Assembly: GCA_022577435.1 (NCBI GenBank)
Contig: JAKOON010000018.1
Location: forward strand, 1,568,775 to 1,632,774
Source of the DNA: Embiotoca jacksoni
Lineage: Eukaryota > Chordata > Actinopteri > Embiotocidae
DNA: 64,000 bases
Direction: 5' to 3'
The position numbers and the translations under genes are program-made. Under the pieces are notes generated by a model, which had not been told where the DNA came from, did not search any database, and saw nothing but the letters and a program-made list of their open reading frames with translations. This document shows, in pieces, positions 37,201 through 48,639 of this stretch (within the stretch, counting starts at the first letter, position 1; each line of letters opens with the position of its first letter).

Positions 37201-37679
37201 GTATGTGTGTGTATTGCAGTCAAGCCTCATTGTAGTTTTTGTCTGTTTTTTATTTATACTTTTCTTGTTGAATCTTTTTATTTCGCTCACCGTGTGACTA
37301 AATTCTGTCTGAGATGTGAAACCATTTGTCGATCTGTCTGTATGTCAAATGGTGGATTGACATTAAAGTTGAGTTATTGATAAATTGTCTAAGCTAATTC
37401 ATTTTTAAAGTATTGTTCAAAGTTGTAAAGTCCAGAAAATTTAAACCCCCAAATTGATTTAGTTCATTTTTACAGTTTTTGTTGTTCTTGTTCTTTCTCA
37501 AAATGAAACATGTCCTTTCTTTTGTATAAAGGTGGAGAACATGGAGACCAGGGATGCGAACCCTTCCTCTGACCTCTCTGTACCCGACACCCTCATGTCT
37601 TTGCTTTTTAATGATTGTGTTCAAGTTTGATGGACACCTTGAATTTTGCTTCTTGCTGATCATTGCTGCCAGGTACGTC

Positions 37680-37900
37680 ACCTGCACGTCCAACAGTGAC
37701 GATTCTCTCTGACCAATCAGCGGTCTGCGGTGTTCTCGCGTTACCTCGTAGTATCGTCTCCGTTCACGTCAACACTAACGGAGGTGATAACAAACACGGC
37801 GTCCGGTACCAGGTACCGTCGGCCGGACCGGGAGTCGAGCGACCGGCTGTTTCTGTTCGGGAATGTTCTGAAGTGGAAACTCGGTTCACCTCAACGGTGA
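37680..37900 (-). promoter_or_regulatory. CpG-rich block, candidate promoter of the Myb/SANT gene
   Basis: CpG density is high compared with the flanks. A minus-strand GATTGG element near 37715 and donor-like CAG/gtgacg near 37685 are present. It lies about 0.8 kb upstream of the first coding exon. A second CpG-rich block is at 39070-39180. Confidence 0.3.
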
Positions 37901-38025
37901 ACAAGTTCACAAGACTTCAGAAGTCCAACAAACAAACACCAGGTTCCCAGACAGAACCGAGCCGGGCTGCTGAGGCTCGTCGGACAGTTTGGACCCGCCT
38001 GAGTGAAACAGCCTCGTTTCATCAC

Positions 38026-38033
38026 ACACACAC

Positions 38034-38064
<31 letters not shown>

Positions 38065-38096
38065 AATAACAACAACAACAGAACAACAACAGACAG
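38026..38096. repeat. (CAA)n repeat
   Basis: Imperfect CAA trinucleotides next to the 29-bp array. Confidence 0.9.
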
Positions 38097-38111
38097 ATGC
38101 TGGAAGGAACC

Positions 38112-38982
38112 CGCAGCTGGACGTGAACGCGCTGAGATGAAACAGCTGGACGTGAACGTGCTGAGATGAAACAGCTGGACGTGAACGTGCTGAGATGAAA
38201 CAGCTGGACGTGAACGCGCTGAGATGAAACAGCTGGACGTGAACGCGCTGAGATGAAACAGCTGGACGTGAACGCGCTGAGATGAAACAGCTGGACGTGA
38301 ACGTGCTGAGATGAAACAGCTGGACGTGAACGCGCTGAGATGAAACAGCTGGACGTGAACGCGCTGAGATGAAACAGCTGGACGTGAACGCGCTGAGATG
38401 AAACAGCTGGACGTGAACGCGCTGAGATGAAACAGCTGGACGTGAACGCGCTGAGATGAAACAGCTGGACGTGAACGCGCTGAGATGAAACAGCTGGACG
38501 TGAACTCGCTGAGATGAAACAGCTGGACGTGAACTCGCTGAGATGAAACAGCTGGACGTGAACGTGCTGAGATGAAACAGCTGGACGTGAACGTGCTGAG
38601 ATGAAACAGCTGGACGTGAACTCGCCGTGATGAAACAGCTGGACGTGAACGCGCTGTGATGAAACAGCTGGACGTGAACGCGCTGTGATGAAACAGCTGG
38701 ACGTGAACGCGCCGTGATGAAACAGCTGGACGTGAACGCGCTGTGATGAAACAGCTGGACGTGAACGCGCTGTGATGAAACAGCTGGACGTGAACGCGCT
38801 GTGATGAAACACCTGGACCTGAACGCACGGAGATGAAACAGCTGGACGTGAACGCGCGGAGATGAAACAGCTGGACATGAACGCGCGGAGATGAAACAGC
38901 TGGACGTGAACGCGCCGAGATGAAACAGCTGGACGTGAACGCGCCGTGATGAAACAGCTGGACGTGAACGCGCTGAGATGAA
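38112..38982. repeat. 29-bp minisatellite
   Basis: About 30 units of a 29-bp repeat with core GAAACAGCTGGACGTGAACG. The period was checked from unit starts at 38134, 38163 and 38192. Variation is concentrated at the GCGCT/GTGCT and GAGAT/GTGAT positions. Since 29 is not a multiple of 3, unit translations rotate through three frames. Confidence 0.97.
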
Positions 38983-39183
38983 GCCCAGAAACCCAGGTGA
39001 CCAACACGCCAGCAGCAGACTGATTTACCTGTTCGTGTCTCCTCTCCAACCCGGATGTGTTTATCTCTTTCACACCGCCTTAGGTCCCGCGCGCTCAGAC
39101 CACAGAGGCGCGCCCCCGCGATGTTCACGCCCCCCGAGTTTCTACGGCAACCGACAACGGCCAAGAAGGACGTTTGTGGCAAT

Positions 39184-39934
39184 TTCAAGAAAATGTCATT
39201 TTTATCCTAAGAAGCAAATATCAAACAATGCAGAGACAATATGGTGACATGTTTAACAAAACCAAAAGTATTTCTTTCATCTTAAAATCATTATTCAAAT
39301 TACGATGTAGTGCTTTGGGAGAACATGTTTTTATATGCAGTCTATGATTTTTATTTAGTTCTCAGCAACTATAACTTTTAAAAAATATTTTAAATCATTA
39401 AATTATCTAATTTCTTCCTTACTATTGTGTAAGGTAGACTTATTGCAGTCACATGATTTGGCCACAGAGCTCTGTCATCCATTTGTTTAAGTTTAAGTTT
39501 ATTGCTTAGTTTATTTATAGTTAATGGATTATGTATTAATCTGCAAAATGATCATTGAACACTTCATGAGGAACAGTTATCCTATCCAGTCATGTGGCTG
39601 CAGTGCAGTTCATATAACGAGAGGATACAGGTCAGGAGTTTCAGGTCATGTTCACACCAGCGGTTTCAGTCACTTGTGGCACGGTTGTTGGTTGCAGCCG
39701 GGCTGGTTTTAGTATTTCTGAACTTTCTCCACAACAATAGAGATTATGGTATCAAAAAACAAAAGACACTGCACAGAGAATTTGTTGACGAGAGAAAAGC
39801 ATATTAGTCCGAGTGTTTGGAGCGGACATGAAGGAAACTCAGATGATCACTGTTTACAACTGTGGAAAATAGAAAAGTAGCTCAGGATGAGCAACATGTT
39901 AAACCAGTTCGGTTCTTCTAATCCATCTTCTAAC
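39184..39934. other. Intergenic, no supported gene
   Basis: AT-rich. It leads into the Tc1 relic and no domain is seen. Confidence 0.4.
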
Positions 39935-40200
39935 GGTTCCCTCCAGCAGGATGATGCAACATGTCACAAAGCAAAAGTCATCTCAAGCTGCTTTCACGAA
40001 CATAACGATGAGTTCAGGGACCTTCAGCGGACTCCCTCGACGTCAGCTCTGAATCCAGAGCAGCATGTTTGGCAGAACGGGAGTTTGGCAGCAGGAACGT
40101 GCAGCGGACAAATCTGCAGGAACGATGTGATGTAAGCAAGTCAACATGGAGGAGAATTAAAGCAACGTTTCCAACATCTTGTGGAGTCCATGACAACAAG
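39935..40200 (+). pseudogene. Tc1-like transposase relic, C-terminal part
   Basis: Plus-strand frames read LQQDDATCHKAKVISSCFHE, then HNDEFRDLQ, ALNPEQHVW and KSTWRRIKATFP. These follow the C-terminal half of Tc1 transposases (usual QQDNAPCHKAK, SPDLNPIEHLW). The catalytic block is altered and a frameshift is present. Confidence 0.75.
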
Positions 40201-40260
40201 AACCGAGGAGAGCAAAGTGTTGTAAAGGTTCCTCATGGAGTGTTCACTGAGACTATGTGA

Positions 40261-42564
40261 TTGTTTTTTTGTCCCACCAAATACAGATTAATCCACTTTA
40301 TTGATAAAAGTATGCATGGAATATTTTTCTTTGGTGATATTTTACTCGTGATTGTTCAAAGTTTAAATTTTAAGCGCCAAGAAAAGGCTTCAGCTCTTAG
40401 TTCGACCCACTTCACTCATCCTGTGCAGTCTGGCAGTATGTGGTTCAGCCTGCTGCTATAGATCAACCTCCAAAGTCAATAGACCCCAAACTTCCCAGAA
40501 TGCACCTCAACATGATTCTCCCTCTGCAGTAAACTCTGTTTTTCAGACTCTTTAAATTGCAGCGGTCATATTTGTGCTCAAAGAACCGTGCTGACATTAT
40601 CAGGGTTATTTTCTTCAGGATTTAAAAATGTTCTCCAGGTTACACAAACATTTTCAGACTCCTAATGATGAGTAAACTAAATGTCATGTGTAAAATAGCT
40701 GGAGACACCCTTTATAATATGAATACTGAAATAGAAAATTCATATTTCACGTGACCAATTTAAAATTCTCCATGCAGTTGAATGGAGTTATTGAATGATC
40801 CACCATGATAATAATATAAAGAACATGAATAAGACCATCCCTATTAAAATATAATTTGAATCACTGAATAATAATCTTTTTATTTTTTAAACACATTGAT
40901 GTTGGATATTCTGATGATCTGAACACACCAAACAATTATTTAAGACACCACAAGGTGGCGGCGAATTACCATCTAAGTTCACAGGCTTTTTTTTTAACCC
41001 TAAAAACAGTTTCTGATTCTCTACATGCTAAACTTCACAAAGTATTTGTTGTAATGTAGAAAAATGTTCAATGTTGTCATATTTATATATATGTATACTC
41101 TGTATTTATACACATGTCAAAACAGATGGTTTTATATACACATAGTCCTCTACTGTTATTTAGGATGAAGTGTTATTTATAAGTGTGTCACCACTAAATT
41201 AAGGATGCTCAGAAAACATGAAGAGAAATTCCAACATGATGGAAACCAAACTTCACACTGGGGTTGATGCGAGATGATGTCGTACATGTAAAAGTGTGAG
41301 TTTAAACTGTGTGTTATGTTCAGTACGGTCCTATAGTGGTGACGTCAACACCACCGTTGCCATGGGAACAGCTATAGGAATGCTTGTTACCCACCTCTTA
41401 TTGTCTTTTCTGTCTCCTCCTCGAACACCCATTCACCGATGCGTGCCTGGTTCTCATACTCTCCCTCTTTCACCGTGTAAAACATCAGCACACACTTATA
41501 AAAACGGGGTTTCGATTGTGAAAATCCTGACGACAGTTGTTGGCTGGATTCCTTTTCCCAAACAAAAAAACCAAACACTATTTACACTTCACACAAACTC
41601 ACTCTGCTATCACAAAATGCTCGTCACTCCTCGGCAGTTATAACACAGACGAATGTTTATTCGTTATTGTTTGATACAGAAATCAAATCAACGACAATCA
41701 AATTATCCAAACAGGTGATTTTATTTTGTCACTTGGTGAAATAATGAGTTGAAACCTGTGAAGTGACAACACTGAGTTAGAGACATAAATCACAAAGCAG
41801 TTACATGTGCTGCTGATACTCTGTACATTGTGTTTAAGGTTGGTTTCCAGGGGCGACGGCACAGCCTGCTGGTATCCAGCATCCTACACTGTTTGCTGGG
41901 AAGGAATCCGGAATCAGGCTGTTTGCTTTGTAAAGGCCTGTTGTCTCTCCAGGAAAAACATTCCTGCCATGGGGGCGAGCGGAGCCCGCTGAGGGGCGGC
42001 GGTGAGACGGATCCGGAGGATCCTGCATCCTGGATGCTCGCTGCTGCTAAACCTCATCCATGGAGACCCAACATGGGATTAACGGAGCTCTAGAGGCCTC
42101 ATCTGCTGCACCAGATCTTCTTCTCGCTGCCTGCTTCCATGTGTGGTTTCAGCATGTGCGCTACATACGTGTACACTTAAACATTAAATCCATTTTTATC
42201 TTCATTTGACGCCACAAGGAAGAAACAGGAAGTGGATCAGACATGCATACAAAATGATAATATTACAGTGAAGGTGCTCCTGTATGTGTCTGCAGCTTTA
42301 AAAATGATTGACTGCTATGTATGACCAGAACTAATTAAAAAAAAACCATTGTGATATAAACTTTTCCATTTAAAAAAAGTTCTTCTTTACATGATTTGTA
42401 TTATTTAAACATTGGGAAAAAAAACAACTCCGAAGTTTGTTATATTGTTAGAAGTTATTTTGAATAAAAGGGACTAGATGTACTTTAAGTGATTGTTATT
42501 CATCTAAGATCCTTATCGTACAATTTCCTTTACTGGAGCAAAAAGGAAATGTGCTGAAACACCT
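40261..42564. other. Intergenic region downstream of aoc1
   Basis: AT-rich to 41800. A GC-rich island at 41840-42100 has open frames on both strands but nothing recognisable. An X-box-like GTTGCCATGGGAAC lies at 41356. The aoc1 poly(A) site could not be placed. Confidence 0.4.
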
Positions 42565-42834
42565 TTAGACTCCTCCGTAAGTGCCGTTGTAAAAGAAGGG
42601 CCTGTCTGTCACACAGTGACCTACGACCTCTGACGTCCATCTCTGGACCTCGGGCTTGCCGTCCTGACCCTGCCGGACGATGACGGTGCTTCTGGACGCC
42701 ACAGAAGGATCTTCATCAAAGAAGTTGAAGGGTCGCAGGAAGAAGCCCACCGCGTTGCCGGGTGTCGCCGTGTTGGGGACGTCTTCTGAATGAGGCACAT
42801 GCAGGAAGCCCACCGTTACCCAGGCGACCAGATC
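42565..42834 (-). CDS. aoc1: aoc1 coding exon 4 and stop
   Basis: Encodes DLVAWVTVGFLHVPHSEDVP through PFFYNGTYGGV and stop. It contains the probable third copper histidine (FLH) and the NTATPGNAVGFFLRPFNFF segment. The acceptor is gtgcag. Confidence 0.94.
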   Translation of the reverse strand, partial: DLVAWVTVGFLHVPHSEDVPNTATPGNAVGFFLRPFNFFDEDPSVASRSTVIVRQGQDGKPEVQRWTSEVVGHCVTDRPFFYNGTYGGV

Positions 42835-45800
42835 CTGCACGCAGAAGAGCAAACATAACACGTTTTATCGTCTAACACAGATCGGGTGGTTCTTATTAAA
42901 AGTACAAATAAAAGAAAATGTCAGTGTTCGTGAGTCACTAGGATGATGACGGACTAGAACGGTTGATTAGATTCTTTCAGGAAGACCAAACTTAAATCCA
43001 TGATGTAACCTCTCGGAGGAACTTTCACAAAGGATGCTGTCCGATAGTGAATAGTGACTCTTTGCGCTGGTAAAAAAAGGTTGGTGATCGGACTGATTCA
43101 ATTATTGACACTTTTTGAGTGTTAATGGACATTGGAAGGAAGTTGTGTTGAAAAATAATCATAAATAAAAATGATATTACTGAACTGTTCAAAACTGGGT
43201 GTGTTGGACTTTTCAGTGAAACGTCTTTCAGGTTAAAGGAATAGTTCAAAATTTTGGGACATTAGTTAATTTGTTTTTACGAGCACATGAATGTCAATTT
43301 TGACTTTAATAAACATTGTGGACAAACTGGTGTCCTCAGTTGTTCATCCTATAAACACACTGTGGAAAATAAAGAGGAAATGTTCCTAAATCATTATTCA
43401 CTGCTTTACCTGGTTGACTATGTCTTCGTTGTTGCGGATGTAGTCCTCGAAGGACACGGCGGGTGTCCAGGGGTCATTCTGGGCGTAAATGCTGCTGCTG
43501 GTAGCTTCACTGTCTTTATGACGAGTCACAGCCAGAGGATATCTGAGGAGAGACGGTTCACAGCGTAACATGTCTGACAACTGACAGACAAAGAGCTCAT
43601 AAAGAGTGAGACCACTTCAACCGGCCCGTCGATCACTCATTTCAAAACTGACGTGTCGAAGCCACCGCAGGTTCTTGGCCTTTGTGTGTCACCAAGCTGA
43701 CTGTCAATCATTACAAGTTAGAAACTGATTTTGAACGGTGTGACAACGTTTACATTGAATGTGGGTGGAGACTGATGATCTGTTCCTTGTCAAGACTTGC
43801 TGCTGCATTGTGGTTGATAGCGGTATCTATAGACAGATATAAGCACATGAAATCATAGTCTGAATGGCTGAAATGCAGTCTTGGGATGTCCCAATTTATC
43901 TTTTTATTAACTATTTATATTTGTCTGCGCTCATATGCAGATATATTTTTACCAACCCGGTTTCACTGTAAAACGTGAAATAGACACGCTTTGCGCTGTC
44001 TGGGCATGAAAGTTACACATTTTCTGTTGTACGAATATGAAACCTACTGCATGCGTAGAGCCATGTCATTTATAGGAAAATGAAACTTATAGCTAAAACT
44101 GGGGCTACCAAATAAGAACATGGCAGGGGTTAGTGAAAAATAAAAACATGGTGGGGGTTGACGGTCTGTGACTAATGCCACCAAGCCAACCCTCCTGCCT
44201 CCTAACACTGTGGGACTTTGGTCCCATGATCCCGCATCACGACATTTACGTGCGTCTAAGTTTCACGCCGAGACAGTCCAAAGCGTGGCTATTTCACACT
44301 TTGCAATGATACTGAGTTGCTTTTTATAGATATTAGTCCTTTCTCATTTCCAAATCGACACATGCATCTTAATTTGCTAATTAGACCAACGTGCATGAAA
44401 GAGAAAGTCTGAATATTAGTAACACGTATATCTGCTGGTTACACTGAAACCCCTGAAACATTGGCTGTTCCTCCTCTAGGCAAAATCATCATCACCAGTA
44501 GTGGATGGGTTCTGAGATTTGGGTTGAAAGTGGCTTTTAGTGACTGTTAGTGTCAATATTTGTTCTTCATTAATTAGCATCTTTATGTAGCTGACAGCTA
44601 GCACACCCTGATAGCATGCGCTGGACGCTTGTGGTCTAAAAGGCGGTGTAGGTTAATGTAGAGGGCCACATGTGGGACACACCGGTCCATCCTGTGTATC
44701 GTTAAGGTCACAGTAGTCATCGTGTGAATGGGTTTCGGGTCGTTGGCTCACCCGGCCATCATGTGAGTCGTTATGGTCCAGGTGTGAATGATTGTTTACA
44801 GTTTGACAAAGATGGTTTCTCTCATTGCTCTTTCCAACCATCGGTCTTCCCCGGCCAAAATGTGTACATTACTGTCCTCGAATAAAAGTCCCTTGTCCTT
44901 CAGATGAAGATGGTTGCTGAGTCCTGTCCTGAGGAGTTGGTGTTTCTGTGTTGAGCCTTGCGCTTGTGAAGAGATTGTTTTATTTCCCCAATGTACAAGT
45001 CTGATCCTCCCTTGCTGTGTCGACCTCTGTCCACTACATTGATCTGCTTACACGGGGTTACTGGGCTTGAAATGTACAGGAATGCAGTGTTTGTTGACCA
45101 CCACCCACAGACATCTGGATTTCTCTCAGAAAGTCTTGTTGGTTGGGAATGAATTTGATGTTCAACCAGCAGATTCACAAAGTGGTCAGGTGGTATCCAA
45201 TTAGTGTAAATTTGGGTTTCTAGTGGCAAAAACAGAAGTTAAGGTGAGTGTAGTTCAGTATTTTTGGTGCTTAGAAGGATGTACTTTTTATATATTAAAA
45301 AGTTAAATAGTATCCTAAATGATAACACATGACCCGGACAGTTAAAAAACATTGATATTCAAAACATTTTTTTTTTGTTTTCTGCACCTTCTTTGACCCC
45401 ATTTCTTATCAAACTCCCAATCCAGAGATTAACCTCTTTGACCCCACTGATCGTTTCTTGGTTAAATCATTACAAATGATATATTCAAACTTTACTGATG
45501 AACTCAATGCTTTAAAAAATGCCAACTATGACTGAATTTATGGGAAACGTGTACAAGATTATATAACAAGATATCTAGAACAGTGGCAACCATTAAAACG
45601 TTGCATACTGGGTTTGAAAACTTTCCTCATTTTGATGGGAGCGACAAAAGGGAAAAACATTTTATTACCTTGACCAACTGATGCCAACTTCCTCTCCCCA
45701 GCCTCTCGGAAGGACACTGTGGGCGTGTGAGTTGAACTGAATTCGGTAACCCTTCTGGTGCCCCCATTTATTTTTCTCGTTGGGGTTGTAGAAGCGCACG

Positions 45801-48001
45801 TAGCGCGGAAACTTCTTCTCAAAACGGAAAGCGGCAGATCGCTCAGTCTTGTGTTCTGTCCAGTGGAGTTTGGACTGGACGACGAAATCCTTCGGGCTCC
45901 ACGGATTAGTGAAGTTAACATACTTCAAGTTCATGGACTCAAAGCTGTTCTCTCGACCTACGTCACAGTCAAGACAAAGAGTTGTCAAGAGATAAGCAGT
46001 GTGTTGAGACACGGAACATTTTACTTTTGCCTTAAAATACTCCAGTCTTAATTCTGTCAGCAGAAATACGTTAGTAGAAGTAAAATGTAATAGAAGTGAC
46101 GACACGTTTTAAAAGATATTGTTAGTTGTTGACTTAGACATGGCACATTGATCACAGATAACCTTTATGACTGGGTAAAGTCCAGTAGGCCCGTTTATGT
46201 GGACTGGCAGCAGTAAAAGCTGATGCAGTGGGTCTTTTTTTCAACTACCTTCACAGCTTCAAGCCTACATTACAACTATAAATGAAATATATTATTATTA
46301 TATGGTAATATAATTTAATTTACATTAAACATAAACCATGGTTGCAGCTCATAAAAAAGAGGGCTACCAGAATAAAGTCTGACTGTCTGGCTGAGTACTC
46401 CACTGACCTTTGTTTTGAAATACAGATGAAGATAATGACTACGTAACAGAGCTAGAATACTTACCAGCAATATCCAGGTCCACTTTATAATGGATGAGGT
46501 GTGTGTGCAGGTTACCCAGCACATAGTCGTACACCTTAGAACCATAATGAAGTCCATTGGGTGTAAAGAAAGTGGCATGGATGTATCCGGTAGCACTGAC
46601 CTTTACCTCCACCACCCCATTCTGGTAGAACAGGAAGTCCCAGATGTAATCATAGTTGTAAACTGTTGAGGTTGTCCGCAACACCAGAACCGTGTTTTCC
46701 AGCCCTCCGTAAAAGTTGTATCCCCCGTGAAAGTTGGAGTTGAAATGCCTCCTCAGTGGCGTAGCAGTGGTCATCTCAAAGATACAGAGGGCGTTTTTGT
46801 GCAGCACGGGTTTGTCAGTGTCAAAGTAGTGGTGAAGGTCCTTAAAGGTGGCGATTTCTGGACAGTCGATTCCAGGCGCCAGCTCGTAGGTCGTGGTGCC
46901 CATTGCCCAGCCTGCATCGATGTACTTCGTTTGCATCGCAGCAGGTGTGTCACCAGCGTAGAAGGCGATAGCTTCTTGGAGGCTGATCTCATAGGCAATC
47001 CTTTCTCCATTAAAGCGGAGGTCAAATACTTGAAGCCCAGCCGAGGAGCGCACTCGGTAGGCAAAAGACCATCCGGCGTATTCAACAAAATTGTGGTCAA
47101 TGTGATAGCGAGGCCCCTGGGGCTCCACGAGCTTCGGTCCATGGATGTCAGTGGGAGTGTTGCTGTGGCCTCGGGGTATGTAGGTGGAGTAGAGGTCATC
47201 GTCATCATGGTCAGGCAGTTTGAGCTTCTCCACCTCTCCTGAGTCATACTTTTCTACCAGTTCCTCGACACTGTCAAAATACATGCTGTTGTACCAGACC
47301 TTCTCCACGGTCCACTTCTCTGGATCCAGGTCCCGGTGGTTGACCAGAACCTCAAATCCAACTGGGTGGATGAAATAACCCTCCACAAACTTCTGCAGCA
47401 TGATCCAGCTTCTCCTCTCACCCGGACGGAGCCCACGGGGGGCGATGTCCGAGAACGTCAGGCAGCGGTTGGAGCAGTTAGTGAAGGAAAATCCTCCCGT
47501 GGTCTCAAACAGGAGCGTGTGAGCTTTAGTTGTGATCTTCTGCAGAATGTTAATAACATGGCCATACTCTACAGCGGTGATAGGCCTCGACTCAAACTGG
47601 ACATGCCGCTCACCCTTGAATGTTTTGACTTCATGAGACTTTGGGGTTGGCAGAGGACTCACGATGTACTCAGTAATGTTGGGTTTGGTTTGGTTCCCGA
47701 ACTGGACGATCACACGGGCCTGGCGCTGGGGTTTGGCCTGTCCACGGTCCAGAGCTCGGAGGGCCTCGTGCTTCCTGGGCAAATGGAGCTCCATCAACAG
47801 GATACTGTTCTTCTTTAGAGCCTTGTTTCGAGCCTCGGTGAGCTCCATCTCTGGGATAGCATGCAGGTAGGCGCGAACGGCTTTCATCTCACGTACGGTG
47901 AGGTCGGCAAACATCGGGGCACCATGATGAGCCCAGTCTCTGGATCTGGAAGCACTACAAGCAGCCAAGCAGGCCAGCTGCAGCACACAGAGAAGCCTCA
48001 T
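42565..48001 (-). CDS. aoc1: Amiloride-sensitive amine oxidase / diamine oxidase (AOC1)
   Basis: Minus-strand exons 48001-46465, 45957-45669, 43542-43410 and 42834-42565 join in frame to 742 aa, close to the 751 aa of human AOC1. Residues 1-17 form a signal peptide. The catalytic base is Asp362 in YIDAGWAMG. The topaquinone precursor is Tyr450 in TVYNYDYIWDF. Copper ligands are His499 and His501 in NLHTHLIHY and probably His665 in GFLHVPHSED. The family oxidises histamine, putrescine and other primary amines to aldehydes with release of H2O2 and ammonia, as a secreted homodimer. VYNYDYIWDF and FNFFDEDPS resemble AOC1 rather than AOC2/AOC3. The ATG exon starts right after an acceptor (ttacag/CCATG), so a 5' non-coding exon exists. 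No frame damage is seen. It is head-to-head with sspo. Confidence 0.95.
42835..43409 (-). other. aoc1: aoc1 intron 3
   Basis: 575 bp, AT-rich, with no recognised element. Confidence 0.85.
43410..43542 (-). CDS. aoc1: aoc1 coding exon 3
   Basis: Encodes YPLAVTRHKDSEATSSSIY and QNDPWTPAVSFEDYIRNNED, ending in a whole codon. The acceptor is ctcag and the donor gtaaag. The SSIYxQNDPW block is a CAO family hallmark. Confidence 0.94.
43960..44310. repeat. Degenerate dispersed repeat in aoc1 intron 2
   Basis: It shares blocks with 61235-61650 in sspo (TAATGCCACCA, TCCCGCAT, and TGATACTGAGTTG against TGATACTGGGTTG). Confidence 0.4.
44640..45200 (-). pseudogene. Penelope-like element relic (GIY-YIG endonuclease)
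   Basis: The minus strand reads SDLYIGEIKQSLHKRKAQHR then NTNSSGQDSA, followed in shifted frames by NVHILAGEDRW-like and ERAMRETIFVK-like segments. This is the GIY-YIG tail of fish Penelope-like retroelements. Several frame breaks are present. Confidence 0.65.
45669..45957 (-). CDS. aoc1: aoc1 coding exon 2
   Basis: Encodes GRENSFESMNLKYVNFTNPW to GEEVGISWS plus two bases. The acceptor is gacgtag and the donor gtaata. FTNPWSPKDFVVQ and SVLPRGWGEE are AOC1-like. Confidence 0.93.
46465..48001 (-). CDS. aoc1: aoc1 coding exon 1
   Basis: 512 codons plus one base, from MRLLCVLQLA to VDLDIA. It holds the signal peptide, the N-terminal CAO domains and most of the catalytic domain, including Asp362, Tyr450, His499 and His501. 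The donor on the minus strand is gtaagt. Confidence 0.95.
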
Positions 48002-48483
48002 GGCTGTAAGAAAACAATTTAATTTAGTTGGTCATTTTTAAAAAGACACCAAGTTTTGTCTTTAGCAGCTTCAGAAGCAAGAGATTTTTTCTACAAATCC
48101 AAATTTTGTTCACTCTTATTATCCAAACTGTTTCAGATGAAGAACCAAAAAGTAGAGAGCTATTTCTGTCGCAGCTGGCTCACCCTTATTTCTCTTCTGC
48201 TCACAGCTCGTCCTCCTTCCCTTAATGTGGTTTTATTATATCTCTTGCCCAGAGGAACACAAACAGTATTTGTCGACGTTGACCCTCTCTCTGTTTATCT
48301 GTCCACGCTGAACACCAACAAGATCAACTGAACTGTTGTGTCAATTTCAAAATCGACATCAAGTTTTTCCACACAGTTTGTGACATTCCTGATTCGATTT
48401 CATAATATGCTTACATAATCGCATTTATATAATAATATGGTGATACATGAGTAGCTCCATAAAACCAGTCCTCCCTACTGTAC

Positions 48484-48570
48484 CTGTGTTCATCCTCCTG
48501 CTTCGAGCGCTTTGTAAAACAGGTTTGAACAGTCCAACGGCTTCAGCTACTGAAGAGTCTCTTATGGTCT
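48484..48570 (-). other. aoc1: Probable 5' non-coding exon of aoc1
   Basis: On the minus strand a donor (ACACAG/gtacag) ends at 48484, about 30-115 bp downstream of a TATA-like box. It would splice to the acceptor next to the aoc1 ATG at 48001. The upstream boundary is an estimate from the TATA position. Confidence 0.4.
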
Positions 48571-48591
48571 CAGGAATCAATGCACCGCTGC

Positions 48592-48633
48592 CTATATTTA
48601 ACTTTCTACTTTGCAGCGACGGCGTCTGATTGG
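48592..48633 (-). promoter_or_regulatory. aoc1: Candidate aoc1 promoter (CCAAT + TATA)
   Basis: Minus strand: CCAAT at 48633-48629 and TAAATATAGG near 48601-48592, about 30 bp apart and correctly oriented toward the predicted non-coding exon. Confidence 0.4.
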
Positions 48634-48639
48634 CCAACA

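Noticed and set aside
34066..39000. Regular tandem repeats as a CRISPR array
   Set aside because: Units are directly adjacent with no unique spacers, the genome is vertebrate, and no cas-like genes are present.
37907..39188. Two 388-codon minus-strand frames with a 29-residue repeat
   Set aside because: Three successive 29-bp units give 87 bp or 29 codons, so this is the expected translation of the minisatellite, not a repeat protein.
46465..48001. Assignment of the amine oxidase to AOC2/AOC3
   Set aside because: The YNYDYIWDF, FLHVPHSEDVPNTATPGN and FNFFDEDPS segments follow AOC1, and neighbouring sspo agrees with the AOC1 locus.
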